Shown: positions 35,113 through 43,333 of the stretch, one piece after another
Numbering within the stretch: position 1 is the stretch's first letter
Layout of the letters: each line of letters opens with the position of its first letter
Origin: Paramicrobacterium chengjingii
GTDB lineage: Bacteria > Actinomycetota > Actinomycetes > Actinomycetales > Microbacteriaceae
Direction of reading: 5' to 3'
Assembly (NCBI RefSeq): GCF_011751765.2
Contig: NZ_CP061169.1
Location: 3,410,001 to 3,474,000, forward strand
DNA length: 64,000 bases
Notes under the pieces: model-generated
Told to the model about the DNA's origin: nothing
Database searches by the model: none
The model's input: the letters and a program-made list of their open reading frames with translations, nothing else
Program-made: the position numbers and the translations under genes

Positions 35113-35598
35113 ATGACAGCGCCAAGTGACGACGAACTCGACTACGTCGACGAGGTTGCCGCCTTCTTTGCGCACGAAGGGATGCCGCTCATCCCCGGCC
35201 GAGTGATCGGATGGCTGCTCATCAGCGATCCGCCCGAACAGAGCGCCGCTGACCTCGCGCGCGTTCTAGAAGTCAGCCGCAGCTCCATCAGCTCAGCCGC
35301 ACGACTGCTCACGCCAAGTGGCCTCGTCGAGAGCGTACGCAAGCGGGGAGAGCGGCAGGAATACCTCCGGATTCGCCCGGATGGCTGGAGTCAGATGCTC
35401 GCCAGCCGCTACGCAAAGACCACAGCGTTCCGACAGATCACCGAGCGCGGCCTCGATCTGCTGAGCACATCGCCACCCGTCCAGCGGGAGCGGCTGAAAA
35501 ACGTGACCGAACTCTACCGATTTCTCGAGGCGGAACTGCCCGCGATGTGGGAGCGGTGGGAGCAGCAGTCGACAAGCACGAACGATGAGAGTCGGTGA
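35113..35598 (+). CDS. GbsR/MarR-type winged-helix regulator
   Basis: A 161-residue protein of the GbsR/MarR group: GMPLIPGRVIGWLLISDPPE, then LARVLEVSRSSISSAARLL as the HTH, and a C-terminal coiled helix (ERLKNVTELYRFLEAELPAM). This group often represses an adjacent transporter or hydrolase. Start ATG 35113 was chosen because it begins just before the conserved domain; the frame is open upstream over the hydrolase end. Confidence 0.8.
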   Translation: MTAPSDDELDYVDEVAAFFAHEGMPLIPGRVIGWLLISDPPEQSAADLARVLEVSRSSISSAARLLTPSGLVESVRKRGERQEYLRIRPDGWSQMLASRYAKTTAFRQITERGLDLLSTSPPVQRERLKNVTELYRFLEAELPAMWERWEQQSTSTNDESR

Positions 35599-35627
35599 TG
35601 CCTCTGGCCACCCAGTCTCTTGCTTCC

Positions 35628-36020
35628 TCAGGGAGTGTCTGCCGCAATCTTTTTCACCGCGGGAATGTCAGCGGGTGCCCATTCCAGGTCGTGAAGACCG
35701 GATGCCGCTACCCAGCGCAGCTCGGCATGCTCGCTCGCCACGGGCTCGCCCTCGACAAGAGAGCAGAGAAACGTCGTGAGCTCGATGGCGACGGTTCCGT
35801 ACACGTGAGTGGTCGTCTCGACCCGCTCGCCAACGACGACGGTGCATCCCAGTTCTTCTGTGATCTCACGTCGCAACGCGGCATCCGGACTCTCGCCCGC
35901 CTCGATCTTGCCGCCCGGAAACTCCCACAGCCCGGCCTGCGCCTTCTGCGTGCCGCGCTTGGCCGCAAGCACGGAGCCGTCGCGCACAATGACTGCGCCC
36001 ACCACACGAATGCTCGCCAT
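35628..36020 (-). CDS. Nudix hydrolase (MutT-like)
   Basis: A 130-residue Nudix pyrophosphohydrolase. The Nudix box begins GKIEAGESPDAALRRE and continues ITEELGC, at about residues 36-58, with WEFPGG just before, as in MutT (8-oxo-dGTP or CTP-type substrates). Start ATG 36020 follows GGGGAG. It stands alone on the minus strand between convergent and divergent neighbours. Housekeeping nucleotide sanitation is the likely role. Confidence 0.88.
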   Translation of the reverse strand: MASIRVVGAVIVRDGSVLAAKRGTQKAQAGLWEFPGGKIEAGESPDAALRREITEELGCTVVVGERVETTTHVYGTVAIELTTFLCSLVEGEPVASEHAELRWVAASGLHDLEWAPADIPAVKKIAADTP

Positions 36021-36210
36021 GAAACTCCCCTGCGACACCTCAAAGCCACGACCGAGCGTGGCTGTCGCGACAGCCGTGCGCGGTGTCGTGCGCTGTCAGG
36101 CAGAGAGTAGCAGGCCGGTGCGGTTGTGTCCTCAGGCTGAACGCATGGAGGCCAAACAACAAACGATTGTGAGCGAAGTCGCTGTGGCTCTTCCCCTTTG
36201 TTTGCAGGCT

Positions 36211-36224
36211 TGGTAACGTTTTCA
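36211..36224. promoter_or_regulatory. LacI/CcpA-like operator upstream of the GH92 gene
   Basis: TGGTAACGTTTTCA fits the TGNNANCGNTNNCA pattern of LacI-family operators, 58 bp upstream of the mannosidase start. No LacI gene is adjacent, so an unlinked regulator is implied. Confidence 0.55.
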
Positions 36225-36281
36225 AAACTGTGTGCGCACGGCTGCGCTCACAGCCTTGAGCGACCCTTCCGGAGGAGAAAA

Positions 36282-39200
36282 TTGCATAGCAGAGCGGCGA
36301 CCCTTGGCGTCGCGGCGGCCGTTGGACTCGGCCTGTTCGCGCCCACGGCACCGGCAATGGCCGATGCAGGCATCTCGGCGTTCGACGCCGTGGATCAGTT
36401 CATCGGCACCGGCTTCGACACGGCGGACGGGGGCAAGGGCAACGACGCGTACGGCAATACGTTCCCCGGCGCCACCGTTCCCTTCGGCATGGTGCAGTCG
36501 AGCCCCACGACATACGACTCAGCATCGGGCGAGAACTTCGGCGGCTACGAGTACGGCGCAGATGAGGTTCGCGGCTTCGGCATGACGCGCCTCTCGGGAA
36601 CCGGCTGCCGCGGACGTTTCGGCGGCTACGACTTTCCGATCATGCCATATTCGAGCGGCCAAACTGACGCGACAGCCCCGCCCACATCGCCGCGTGACGA
36701 CATCACCGACTACTATCTCCCGTTCGATCACGCGAACGAAGACGCAGACCCGGGCTGGTATTCCGTCGAGCTCGACAACGGCGTCGGCGTGGAACTCACC
36801 GCCACAACGCGAACCGCTGTCAGCAGCTTCGACTTTCCCGAGGGTCAGTCGACGCTGCTGATCGACGCGGCCGGAAGCAACAACGATGTGTCGGATGCCG
36901 GAATCACGATCGACCCCGCAACAAACACGGTCGCCGCCAGTGTCACGGCGAAAATCGTGTGCGCGCAGGGCCCGTCGTACACGGCGCACATGTCGGCGAA
37001 CTTCGACACCAACTTCGTCGACTACGGAACCTGGGACGGCGATGGCCTGCACGAGGGAGCCACCGCAGCATCCTCCACGACGACGAAGCACGGCTCGGGC
37101 GCATGGGTGAGCTTCGAGCCTGGCGCTGACGTGACCGCATCCGTGGGTCTGAGCTTTGTCAGCGTCGACGGCGCGGCGAACAACGTCCAGTCAGAGGTGG
37201 GCGAGGCGGACTTTGACGCTGTGCGTGATCGCGCCGCCGACAGCTGGAAACAAGCACTCGGCACGATCGATGTGGCTGGCGGCTCAGACGAGCACCGCAC
37301 CGAGTTCTACACAGGGCTCTACCACTCGCTTCTGCATCCGAACGTGTTCGAGGATGCCGATGGCAGATACACCGGCTATGACGGCGACGTGCACAAGGTC
37401 GGTGACGGCCGGCACTTCTACGTCAACTTTTCGAGCTGGGATACGTACCGCAGCCAAGCTCAGTTGATCGCGCTGCTCTACCCGGATGTCGCAAGCGACA
37501 TCAACCAGTCCATCGTCGATATGGTCGAGCAGACCGGGGTGTGGACGAGCTGGCCGAGCTATAACCAGACGCAGACGAAGATGACCGGCGACTCGCTTCA
37601 GGTCGTGATCGCGGCGACGGATGCTTTCGGAAGCACCGATTACGATCGCGCGGCCGCCGTAGAATCGATGATCGCCTCGCAGTCACTTCCCATGAGCACG
37701 TCGAACCGCAGTGACGGTTACCAGTACGCGAGCCTCGGCTGGATCGAGAGCTCGAAGAACGGTGCAGCCACATCCCGCGTGCTCGAATACGCCGTCGACG
37801 ACTTCGCCATCGCGCAGTTGGCGCAGCGACTCGGATACGACGACGCGTACAACACGTTCTCTGTGCGCTCGCAGAGCTGGCGCAACCTGGTGAACCCAGA
37901 GACGCAGGCGATCGACGCGCGTGATCGACACGGCTTCACCAACACCGATCTCACCAGACAGGGAGACCAGTTCGAGCAGTCCACAGGCAAGCAATACGGC
38001 TGGTCTGTTCCGTTCAACATGTCTGCGCTCGTTGAGGCGCGAGGCGGCGTTGACGCGGGGAAGGCTGCGCTTGACGAGGTGCTCACCGAGCTGGATGCTG
38101 GCGCGTTCAGCGACTACGCCTATCTGAGCAATCAGCCGAGCTTCGGGTTGCCGTGGGCATACAACTGGCTGCAGGACCCGGCGTCGACAACTGACACCCT
38201 GTATCGCGCCCATGACGTCATGTACGACGCAACGCCGTACGGTCTGCCGGGCAATGACGATCTCGGGTCGCTGAGCTCCTGGTACGTGTGGTCGAACCTC
38301 GGCATCATGCCCGCGATCTACGGCACGGCGAACCTCGTCGTCTCGGCGCCCATGTTCGACGCCATCACGATCTCGAGCGTCGGCAGCGACCGCACAATCG
38401 AGATCACGGCGCCCGGCATGAGCGACGGAGCGAAGTACACGACGAGTCTTGCCGTGGACGGCGCAGCTCAGACGGCATCCTGGGTTCCCGAAGAGTTCAC
38501 CCAGAACGGCGGCTCTCTTGAGTTCACAATGTCGGCAACACCCGGTGACTGGGGAACGGGGGCAGACGATGTTCCGCCGTCGTACGATCACGGTTCGAAC
38601 GCGCGCAACGCAACGGGCATTACGTCTGAGAGCAATGGTGCGTACGGATCGCTCGACATGACGGACCACTCGTTGTCGCGCGAGAAGCTGCAGGAACAGG
38701 GGCTTGTCGGCGGTGAGACCGTGACCGTCGACGACGTGCAGTTCACCTGGCCCGGGACGGCGGACGGGCAGCCCGACCATTGGATTCCGCACGGCCAGCG
38801 AATCGAGATCGACCCGCAGCGCGGCACCGGCATCTCGTTTCTCGGGCTCGCGACGAACGGACCAAGCGAGGGCACTGCCACCGTCGTCTACGACGACGGG
38901 TCAACGCAGGAGGTCGCGATGCAGTTTGCGGACTGGGCAGCCTCATCGCCCGAGTTCGGCAACACCACCGTGGCAACGACGAGCGGGCGCAACCTGAAGA
39001 ACGGCAGCGCAGACACCACGTCGACCGCTGTGTTCGCTACTGAGACGCAGGCGATCGATGCGGAAAAGACGGTGACGGCAGTCATTTTGCCGAGCGCCGA
39101 TTACAACGGAATCGCGCACGTGTTTGACGTGGCACTGCAGAACGCCGAGTTGGTTGACACCGAGCCGACGGACCCGCCGGTCGACCCGACTGACCCGCCC

Positions 39201-39404
39201 GTCGATCCGGAGAACCCGGATGACAATGGCGGCGCTCCCGGTGATTCGAATGGCGGCACCGATGATGCAGCGAGCGACACGGCAGAAGGCACGCTGCCCT
39301 GGACGGGTGCCGATGTGGGCTTTGCCCTGGCGATCGCTCTCGCGGTCATCATACTGGGAGCCGGGCTGCTGATCGCGCGCAGACGACTCCGCACGCGTCG
39401 CTGA
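36282..39404 (+). CDS. Cell-wall-anchored GH92 exo-alpha-mannosidase
   Basis: A 1040-residue secreted GH92 alpha-mannosidase (Ca2+-dependent, inverting). A signal peptide covers about residues 1-27 (ending TAPAMA). GH92 landmarks: DQFIGTG, PGATVPFGMVQSSP, GFGMTRLSGTGC, YDFPIMPYS, EFYTGLYHSLLHPNVFEDAD, FSSWDTYRSQ and GNDDLGSLSSWYVWSNLG. A second beta-rich domain at about 740-960 may bind carbohydrate. A Pro/Asp spacer (PTDPPVDPTDPPVDPENPDD) leads to the sortase signal LPWTG (1005-1009), a membrane helix and a basic tail. The start is TTG 36282 after GGAGGA. It would trim alpha-mannans or N-glycans on the outer surface. Confidence 0.93.
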   Translation: MHSRAATLGVAAAVGLGLFAPTAPAMADAGISAFDAVDQFIGTGFDTADGGKGNDAYGNTFPGATVPFGMVQSSPTTYDSASGENFGGYEYGADEVRGFGMTRLSGTGCRGRFGGYDFPIMPYSSGQTDATAPPTSPRDDITDYYLPFDHANEDADPGWYSVELDNGVGVELTATTRTAVSSFDFPEGQSTLLIDAAGSNNDVSDAGITIDPATNTVAASVTAKIVCAQGPSYTAHMSANFDTNFVDYGTWDGDGLHEGATAASSTTTKHGSGAWVSFEPGADVTASVGLSFVSVDGAANNVQSEVGEADFDAVRDRAADSWKQALGTIDVAGGSDEHRTEFYTGLYHSLLHPNVFEDADGRYTGYDGDVHKVGDGRHFYVNFSSWDTYRSQAQLIALLYPDVASDINQSIVDMVEQTGVWTSWPSYNQTQTKMTGDSLQVVIAATDAFGSTDYDRAAAVESMIASQSLPMSTSNRSDGYQYASLGWIESSKNGAATSRVLEYAVDDFAIAQLAQRLGYDDAYNTFSVRSQSWRNLVNPETQAIDARDRHGFTNTDLTRQGDQFEQSTGKQYGWSVPFNMSALVEARGGVDAGKAALDEVLTELDAGAFSDYAYLSNQPSFGLPWAYNWLQDPASTTDTLYRAHDVMYDATPYGLPGNDDLGSLSSWYVWSNLGIMPAIYGTANLVVSAPMFDAITISSVGSDRTIEITAPGMSDGAKYTTSLAVDGAAQTASWVPEEFTQNGGSLEFTMSATPGDWGTGADDVPPSYDHGSNARNATGITSESNGAYGSLDMTDHSLSREKLQEQGLVGGETVTVDDVQFTWPGTADGQPDHWIPHGQRIEIDPQRGTGISFLGLATNGPSEGTATVVYDDGSTQEVAMQFADWAASSPEFGNTTVATTSGRNLKNGSADTTSTAVFATETQAIDAEKTVTAVILPSADYNGIAHVFDVALQNAELVDTEPTDPPVDPTDPPVDPENPDDNGGAPGDSNGGTDDAASDTAEGTLPWTGADVGFALAIALAVIILGAGLLIARRRLRTRR

Positions 39405-39408
39405 CGCC

Positions 39409-39439
39409 GCAGGGCCGGGCAGCCATTGCCCGGCCCTGC
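39409..39439 (+). terminator. Strong hairpin terminator after GH92
   Basis: A 13-bp perfect stem, GCAGGGCCGGGCA with TGCCCGGCCCTGC, and a 5-nt loop (GCCAT), 4 nt past the stop. No T tract. Confidence 0.8.
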
Positions 39440-39472
39440 ACGCTCGGTGTCGCGCACCCATATGCTGGTGTC

Positions 39473-40228
39473 ATGCTGCGAGAGTTCTGGTCTGGTGTGA
39501 CGATGCTCTTTCGCGGCTTCGGGTCGTGGCGCGCACGGCCGAAGCTCATGGCCCTCGGGCTCATTCCGGCCGCGATTTCATTCGTTCTGCTCGCTGCTGC
39601 GCTCATCACCTTTGCAGCGTTTCTGCCGACGATCATCACGTGGGCGACTCCGTTCGCCGAGTCGTGGAACGACGTTCTGCGAGACATCATCCGGTTTCTG
39701 CTCGGGCTCGTCGCGTTCGGCGCAGCATCCGTTCTGGCCGTCATCACCTTCACCGCGCTGACGCTCGCAATCGGCGACCCGTTCTACGAGCGCATTTCGC
39801 GTGGCGTAGAGACCGATCTGGGCGGCGAGATTCCGGATGCCGAGGGAGGCTTCTGGCGCGGAATCATCGACGGCCTTCAGCTCGTGTTCTTCGGTGTGCT
39901 CGCCGCTCTGCTGATGTTTCTGCTCGGTCTCATTCCCGTAGTGGGGTCAGCTGTCGCCGCGGTTCTCGGATTCATCATCACGGCGCGACTGCTCGCGCGC
40001 GAGCTCACGTCGCGCACCTTCGAGTCGCACGGCGTTCCCCTTGCCGCGAGGCGTCAACTGCTCAAGCAGAACCGGTGGCGCATTCTCGGGTTCGGCGTCA
40101 TCACGCAGCTGTGCTTTCTCGTTCCGCTCGGCGCCGTCGTGGCAATGCCCGCCGCTGTCGCCGGGGCGACGCTGCTCGCGCGGGAGTTACTCACCGCTGC
40201 CCTGCCCAGTCCACCCGCGTCTGCGTAG
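39473..40228 (+). CDS. EI24/CysZ-like membrane protein
   Basis: A 251-residue protein of the EI24 domain group (CysZ-like). It begins LREFWSGVTMLFRGF and has GDPFYERISRGVE after the second helix pair, the family signature, with four to six membrane helices. CysZ members move sulfate, but EI24 proteins in actinobacteria are mostly uncharacterised. Its stop codon is 2 nt from the left copy of the 31-bp island repeat. Confidence 0.82.
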   Translation: MLREFWSGVTMLFRGFGSWRARPKLMALGLIPAAISFVLLAAALITFAAFLPTIITWATPFAESWNDVLRDIIRFLLGLVAFGAASVLAVITFTALTLAIGDPFYERISRGVETDLGGEIPDAEGGFWRGIIDGLQLVFFGVLAALLMFLLGLIPVVGSAVAAVLGFIITARLLARELTSRTFESHGVPLAARRQLLKQNRWRILGFGVITQLCFLVPLGAVVAMPAAVAGATLLARELLTAALPSPPASA

Positions 40229-40229
40229 C

Positions 40230-40260
40230 GCTATCCTTCGGCGAGAATCGCGTCGATCTG
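40230..40260 (+). repeat. 31-bp direct repeat, left island boundary (vestigial SRPBCC 3' end)
   Basis: This segment matches 53369-53399 at 30 of 31 bases in the same orientation. On the minus strand it reads QIDAILAEG-stop, exactly the C-terminus of the SRPBCC protein encoded at 53370. Here it has no gene upstream of it, since the next bases run into the amidohydrolase end. Confidence 0.85.
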
Positions 40261-40299
40261 ATTGAGGTTCAACACCCGAGCCACGTAGGCGCTGTCGCC

Positions 40300-41511
40300 T
40301 CATTCGTCATCGCGTTCCGACACCCCGCCGACGACACGGCCGGCCTGAATGACCAGTTCTCGGGCGTTCTCGTCCCACAGTACGGCGGGTTCCTCAAGCG
40401 GGTTCGCACTCAGCATCACGGCGTCGCCATACGCTCCCGCGCCGAGATGACCAAGACTCGCGTCTCCAATGAGCTTCGCGTTTACCTCGGTCATTGACCG
40501 GATAGTTTCGGCCGCTCCGCTGGCTGCGACCTGCAGCCGAACGCCGGCGAGCTGGTCATCTTCGAGGTCGCCCATGAGGTCGCTGCCGAAGCCAACGCTC
40601 ACGCCAGCGGCGAGCGCAATCTGCACTGCCTCCTGACCCTTCGAGAGCACTTCTGTATTTTTTGCGAGAGAGATCTCATTCAACCCAATCGAGGTCCCGC
40701 GACGGTCCATTGCGTCATAAGCGGCGAGTGTCGGCACCAGGAACGCACGCCAACCGGCCATCGCCCGCGCAGTCGCCGAATCGATGAGGTTGCCGTGTTC
40801 AATCGAACGCACCCCATTTTCTATCGAGTGCATAACCGCCTCCGACGAGTATGCGTGCGCGGCGACATAGCTCTCTCGACGAGTAGCCTCATCGACCACC
40901 GCTCTGATCTCGTCAGCCGAGTATTGGGGATTCCGAATCGGGTCGGCGAGGGAGAACACTCCGCCAGACGTCATGATCTTGATGGCGTGCGCACCGGTGC
41001 GGAGCCGCTCCCGCACAGCAACTCGGAGGTTATCGGCACCGTCCACGACCTCGCACATGTGACCGCCAGAGAAACAGACATCGATGTGCTGACTGCGCGG
41101 ATCGCCGTGACCTCCGGTCTGGCTCAGTGCGGGGCCCGTGAAGTGGTATCGAGGAGACGGGAACAGTCTGGCTTCGATGGCACGCGCCAGGCCAATATCG
41201 CCACCAGCGACGTCTCGCACCGTCGTAAACCCGCGGCGCAATGCCGCGGCGAGTCGGAGTGTGCTGTTGATCGCCGTGTAGCTCAATGGCCCGCGCTCGT
41301 TCTCGAGGCCATCCATGCTCGTGGCATACGCATGGAAATGTGCGTCGATAAGACCGGGGATGACCCACTGCCCGTCGCCGTCGACGCGCTTGGACTCCGG
41401 CGCCGGCCGATCGGCCACGAGACCATCGACGATAGCGAGATCCGTCTTAACGAACCCTCGCTCCGCCCCAGCCCATACGTGCGCGCCCGCGATAATGATC
41501 GATCCTGACAT
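40300..41511 (-). CDS. Amidohydrolase (imidazolonepropionase/prolidase-like)
   Basis: A 403-residue metal-dependent amidohydrolase. Metal motifs: DAHFHAYATS (HxH, near residue 57), KIMTSGGVFS, AAHAYSSEA, SIEHG and GFGSDLMG (final Asp). It groups with secondary amidases and dipeptidases such as the prolidase-like family. It is the last gene of the minus-strand operon headed at 49343, 114 nt after hyuB. It likely cleaves a linear or cyclic amide in the same pathway as HyuA/HyuB. Start follows AAGGAG. Confidence 0.85.
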   Translation of the reverse strand: MSGSIIIAGAHVWAGAERGFVKTDLAIVDGLVADRPAPESKRVDGDGQWVIPGLIDAHFHAYATSMDGLENERGPLSYTAINSTLRLAAALRRGFTTVRDVAGGDIGLARAIEARLFPSPRYHFTGPALSQTGGHGDPRSQHIDVCFSGGHMCEVVDGADNLRVAVRERLRTGAHAIKIMTSGGVFSLADPIRNPQYSADEIRAVVDEATRRESYVAAHAYSSEAVMHSIENGVRSIEHGNLIDSATARAMAGWRAFLVPTLAAYDAMDRRGTSIGLNEISLAKNTEVLSKGQEAVQIALAAGVSVGFGSDLMGDLEDDQLAGVRLQVAASGAAETIRSMTEVNAKLIGDASLGHLGAGAYGDAVMLSANPLEEPAVLWDENARELVIQAGRVVGGVSERDDE

Positions 41512-41625
41512 TCTTGTTCTCCTTCGTTATGCTTCTCATGCGAGTGCTCTCATCACGCGTCGCGGGAACAGCACTGACACGAACATCGGTGTGTGCCGCT
41601 CACCTCAGAATCGAGAAGCGCACGT

Positions 41626-43332
41626 CTACGCGGCGCGCAAGGACTTCGTTGCTGCCGCGTCGACCGAGAAGTCGTCTGTCACCACGACGCCGTAATTCTT
41701 CCTCGCCGACTCGACCGATACGAACCCATTCCGCACATCACGTGCAACAGCCCGCGGGTCGCGATCGAACGCGTTGCCATAGCCGCCACCACCGCCCGTC
41801 GCATTGACGAGCACCTCGCCCGCACCCAACGTGTTGTAGCTGCCGCCCTGCACGACTTCGTCCACGGTGCCGGGGTTCACGACGATTTGATTGGGACTCC
41901 CCTCTTCGCCGCCAGCGATCGACCAGGGCGCGGTCTTCGTTTTGTAGACGAGGCAGATTCCGATCGCCGGCGCTGTGAAACGGTACGACCGTCTCACACC
42001 CACGCCGCCGCGAAACTTCCCAGCACCCCCTGTGTCAGGTCTGTATCCGTAATTGTCGATGATCATCGACGACTTCGCTTCGAGCACCTCGACGGGGTTG
42101 TTACGGCATCCGGGCTCCGAGAGGTGCATGATCCCATCTTCGCCATCGTGCGTGGCAGTGCCACCGAAACCGACTGCTTCATTCGTCGCCTCCTGCCATG
42201 GTTCACCCGTCCGCGGATTCGTGCCAAGCCCCATCATTGAGCACACGTCTCCGCCAGAACTTGCCGACACGAGTTCGGGCATACCCTGCGCAAGTGCCTT
42301 GAGAATCACTTCCCCCGCAAGCAATCCCGTCCACAGCGTGAAGGTCGGCATCGGCGGCACCGCGTGCATGACCGAGCCAGGCACTGTCACGACGCGCATT
42401 GGCGCAAAATTCCCCGCGACCACAGGTGAGTCGGGCGTGGTGAGTGATTTGAAGATGAGGCTCGACACTGCCTCTGTCTGACCGAGCGGGAGGTTGATGG
42501 GGCCCTCAACGTTTTCGGCGCTGCCGGTCCAGTCAACAACCATCTCCTCGTCCGTGATCGTGACCGTGCATTGCATCTTTACGAGCTCGTCTTTATTAAT
42601 ACCGTCATCATCAACGAAGTCGATGGCAGTCCAAGTGCCCTTCGGCAGCTTCTGCAGGGCCAGGCGCGCAAGCGTCTCACCATGCTCGTTAATGGTCGCC
42701 ATCGACTCAGTGAGCACGTCAACACCGTATTTGCCGGCGAGTTCCTGCGTCCGACGCACGCCGGTGACACACGCCGAGACCTGCGCTTGGATATCGCCTA
42801 TCGTGTTCTTCGGCACTCGGCTGTTGAAGCGAATGATGTTGAAAACGTCGTCATTCTTCACACCACGGCGATAAAGCTTGGAAGCGGGAAGCACGAGACC
42901 TTCTTGGGAGCGGTCCGTCGAATCGAGTACGTAACCGGGATCCTTCTGGTGCAGGTCAGTGATGTGGACACGGCACGAAGCAAATCCGATGAGCTCGTCA
43001 TCGACGTGAATCGGCGCGAATACGAGAGGATCGAGCGTATGTGCACTCGACCAGTATGGGTAATTGATGAGGAATACGTCGCCCGGCTCCATGGCGTCAC
43101 TACCGAGGAACTCCATGGAATGTTTGATTCCGGCATCGTTGCCTCGAGTGAAAACCGCGATTCCCGGGGCATCCGCTACGACATCGCCATTCACATCGTG
43201 TAACCCGATGCCGTAGTCATGGATCTCGTACACAACGGTGTTGTACGCCGTGCGGCAGAGATTGCGGGCGATTTCCTCGGCCGCAGCGAGCAGACCGTGT
43301 CGAATGATCTCGGTGGTAATTGCGTCAGCCAC
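41626..43332 (-). CDS. hyuB: Hydantoinase B / 5-oxoprolinase beta-type subunit
   Basis: A 568-residue HyuB/oxoprolinase-B family protein. Hallmarks: ITTEIIRHGLLAAAEEIARN at the start, NYPYWSSAHTLDPLVFAPIH, LGQTEAVSSLIFKSL and GAGKFRGGVGVRRSY near the end. With HyuA it should form an ATP-dependent ring-opening enzyme for hydantoins or 5-oxoproline-like lactams. The GTG at 43332 is one base after the HyuA stop and follows AAGGGTG. Substrate unresolved; context points to a hydantoin or imidazolone type. Confidence 0.88.
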   Translation of the reverse strand: MADAITTEIIRHGLLAAAEEIARNLCRTAYNTVVYEIHDYGIGLHDVNGDVVADAPGIAVFTRGNDAGIKHSMEFLGSDAMEPGDVFLINYPYWSSAHTLDPLVFAPIHVDDELIGFASCRVHITDLHQKDPGYVLDSTDRSQEGLVLPASKLYRRGVKNDDVFNIIRFNSRVPKNTIGDIQAQVSACVTGVRRTQELAGKYGVDVLTESMATINEHGETLARLALQKLPKGTWTAIDFVDDDGINKDELVKMQCTVTITDEEMVVDWTGSAENVEGPINLPLGQTEAVSSLIFKSLTTPDSPVVAGNFAPMRVVTVPGSVMHAVPPMPTFTLWTGLLAGEVILKALAQGMPELVSASSGGDVCSMMGLGTNPRTGEPWQEATNEAVGFGGTATHDGEDGIMHLSEPGCRNNPVEVLEAKSSMIIDNYGYRPDTGGAGKFRGGVGVRRSYRFTAPAIGICLVYKTKTAPWSIAGGEEGSPNQIVVNPGTVDEVVQGGSYNTLGAGEVLVNATGGGGGYGNAFDRDPRAVARDVRNGFVSVESARKNYGVVVTDDFSVDAAATKSLRAA

Positions 43333-43333
43333 G

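Noticed and set aside
37683..38792. 369-residue minus-strand open frame inside GH92
   Set aside because: Arg/His-rich with no domain features; the plus strand encodes clear GH92 motifs.
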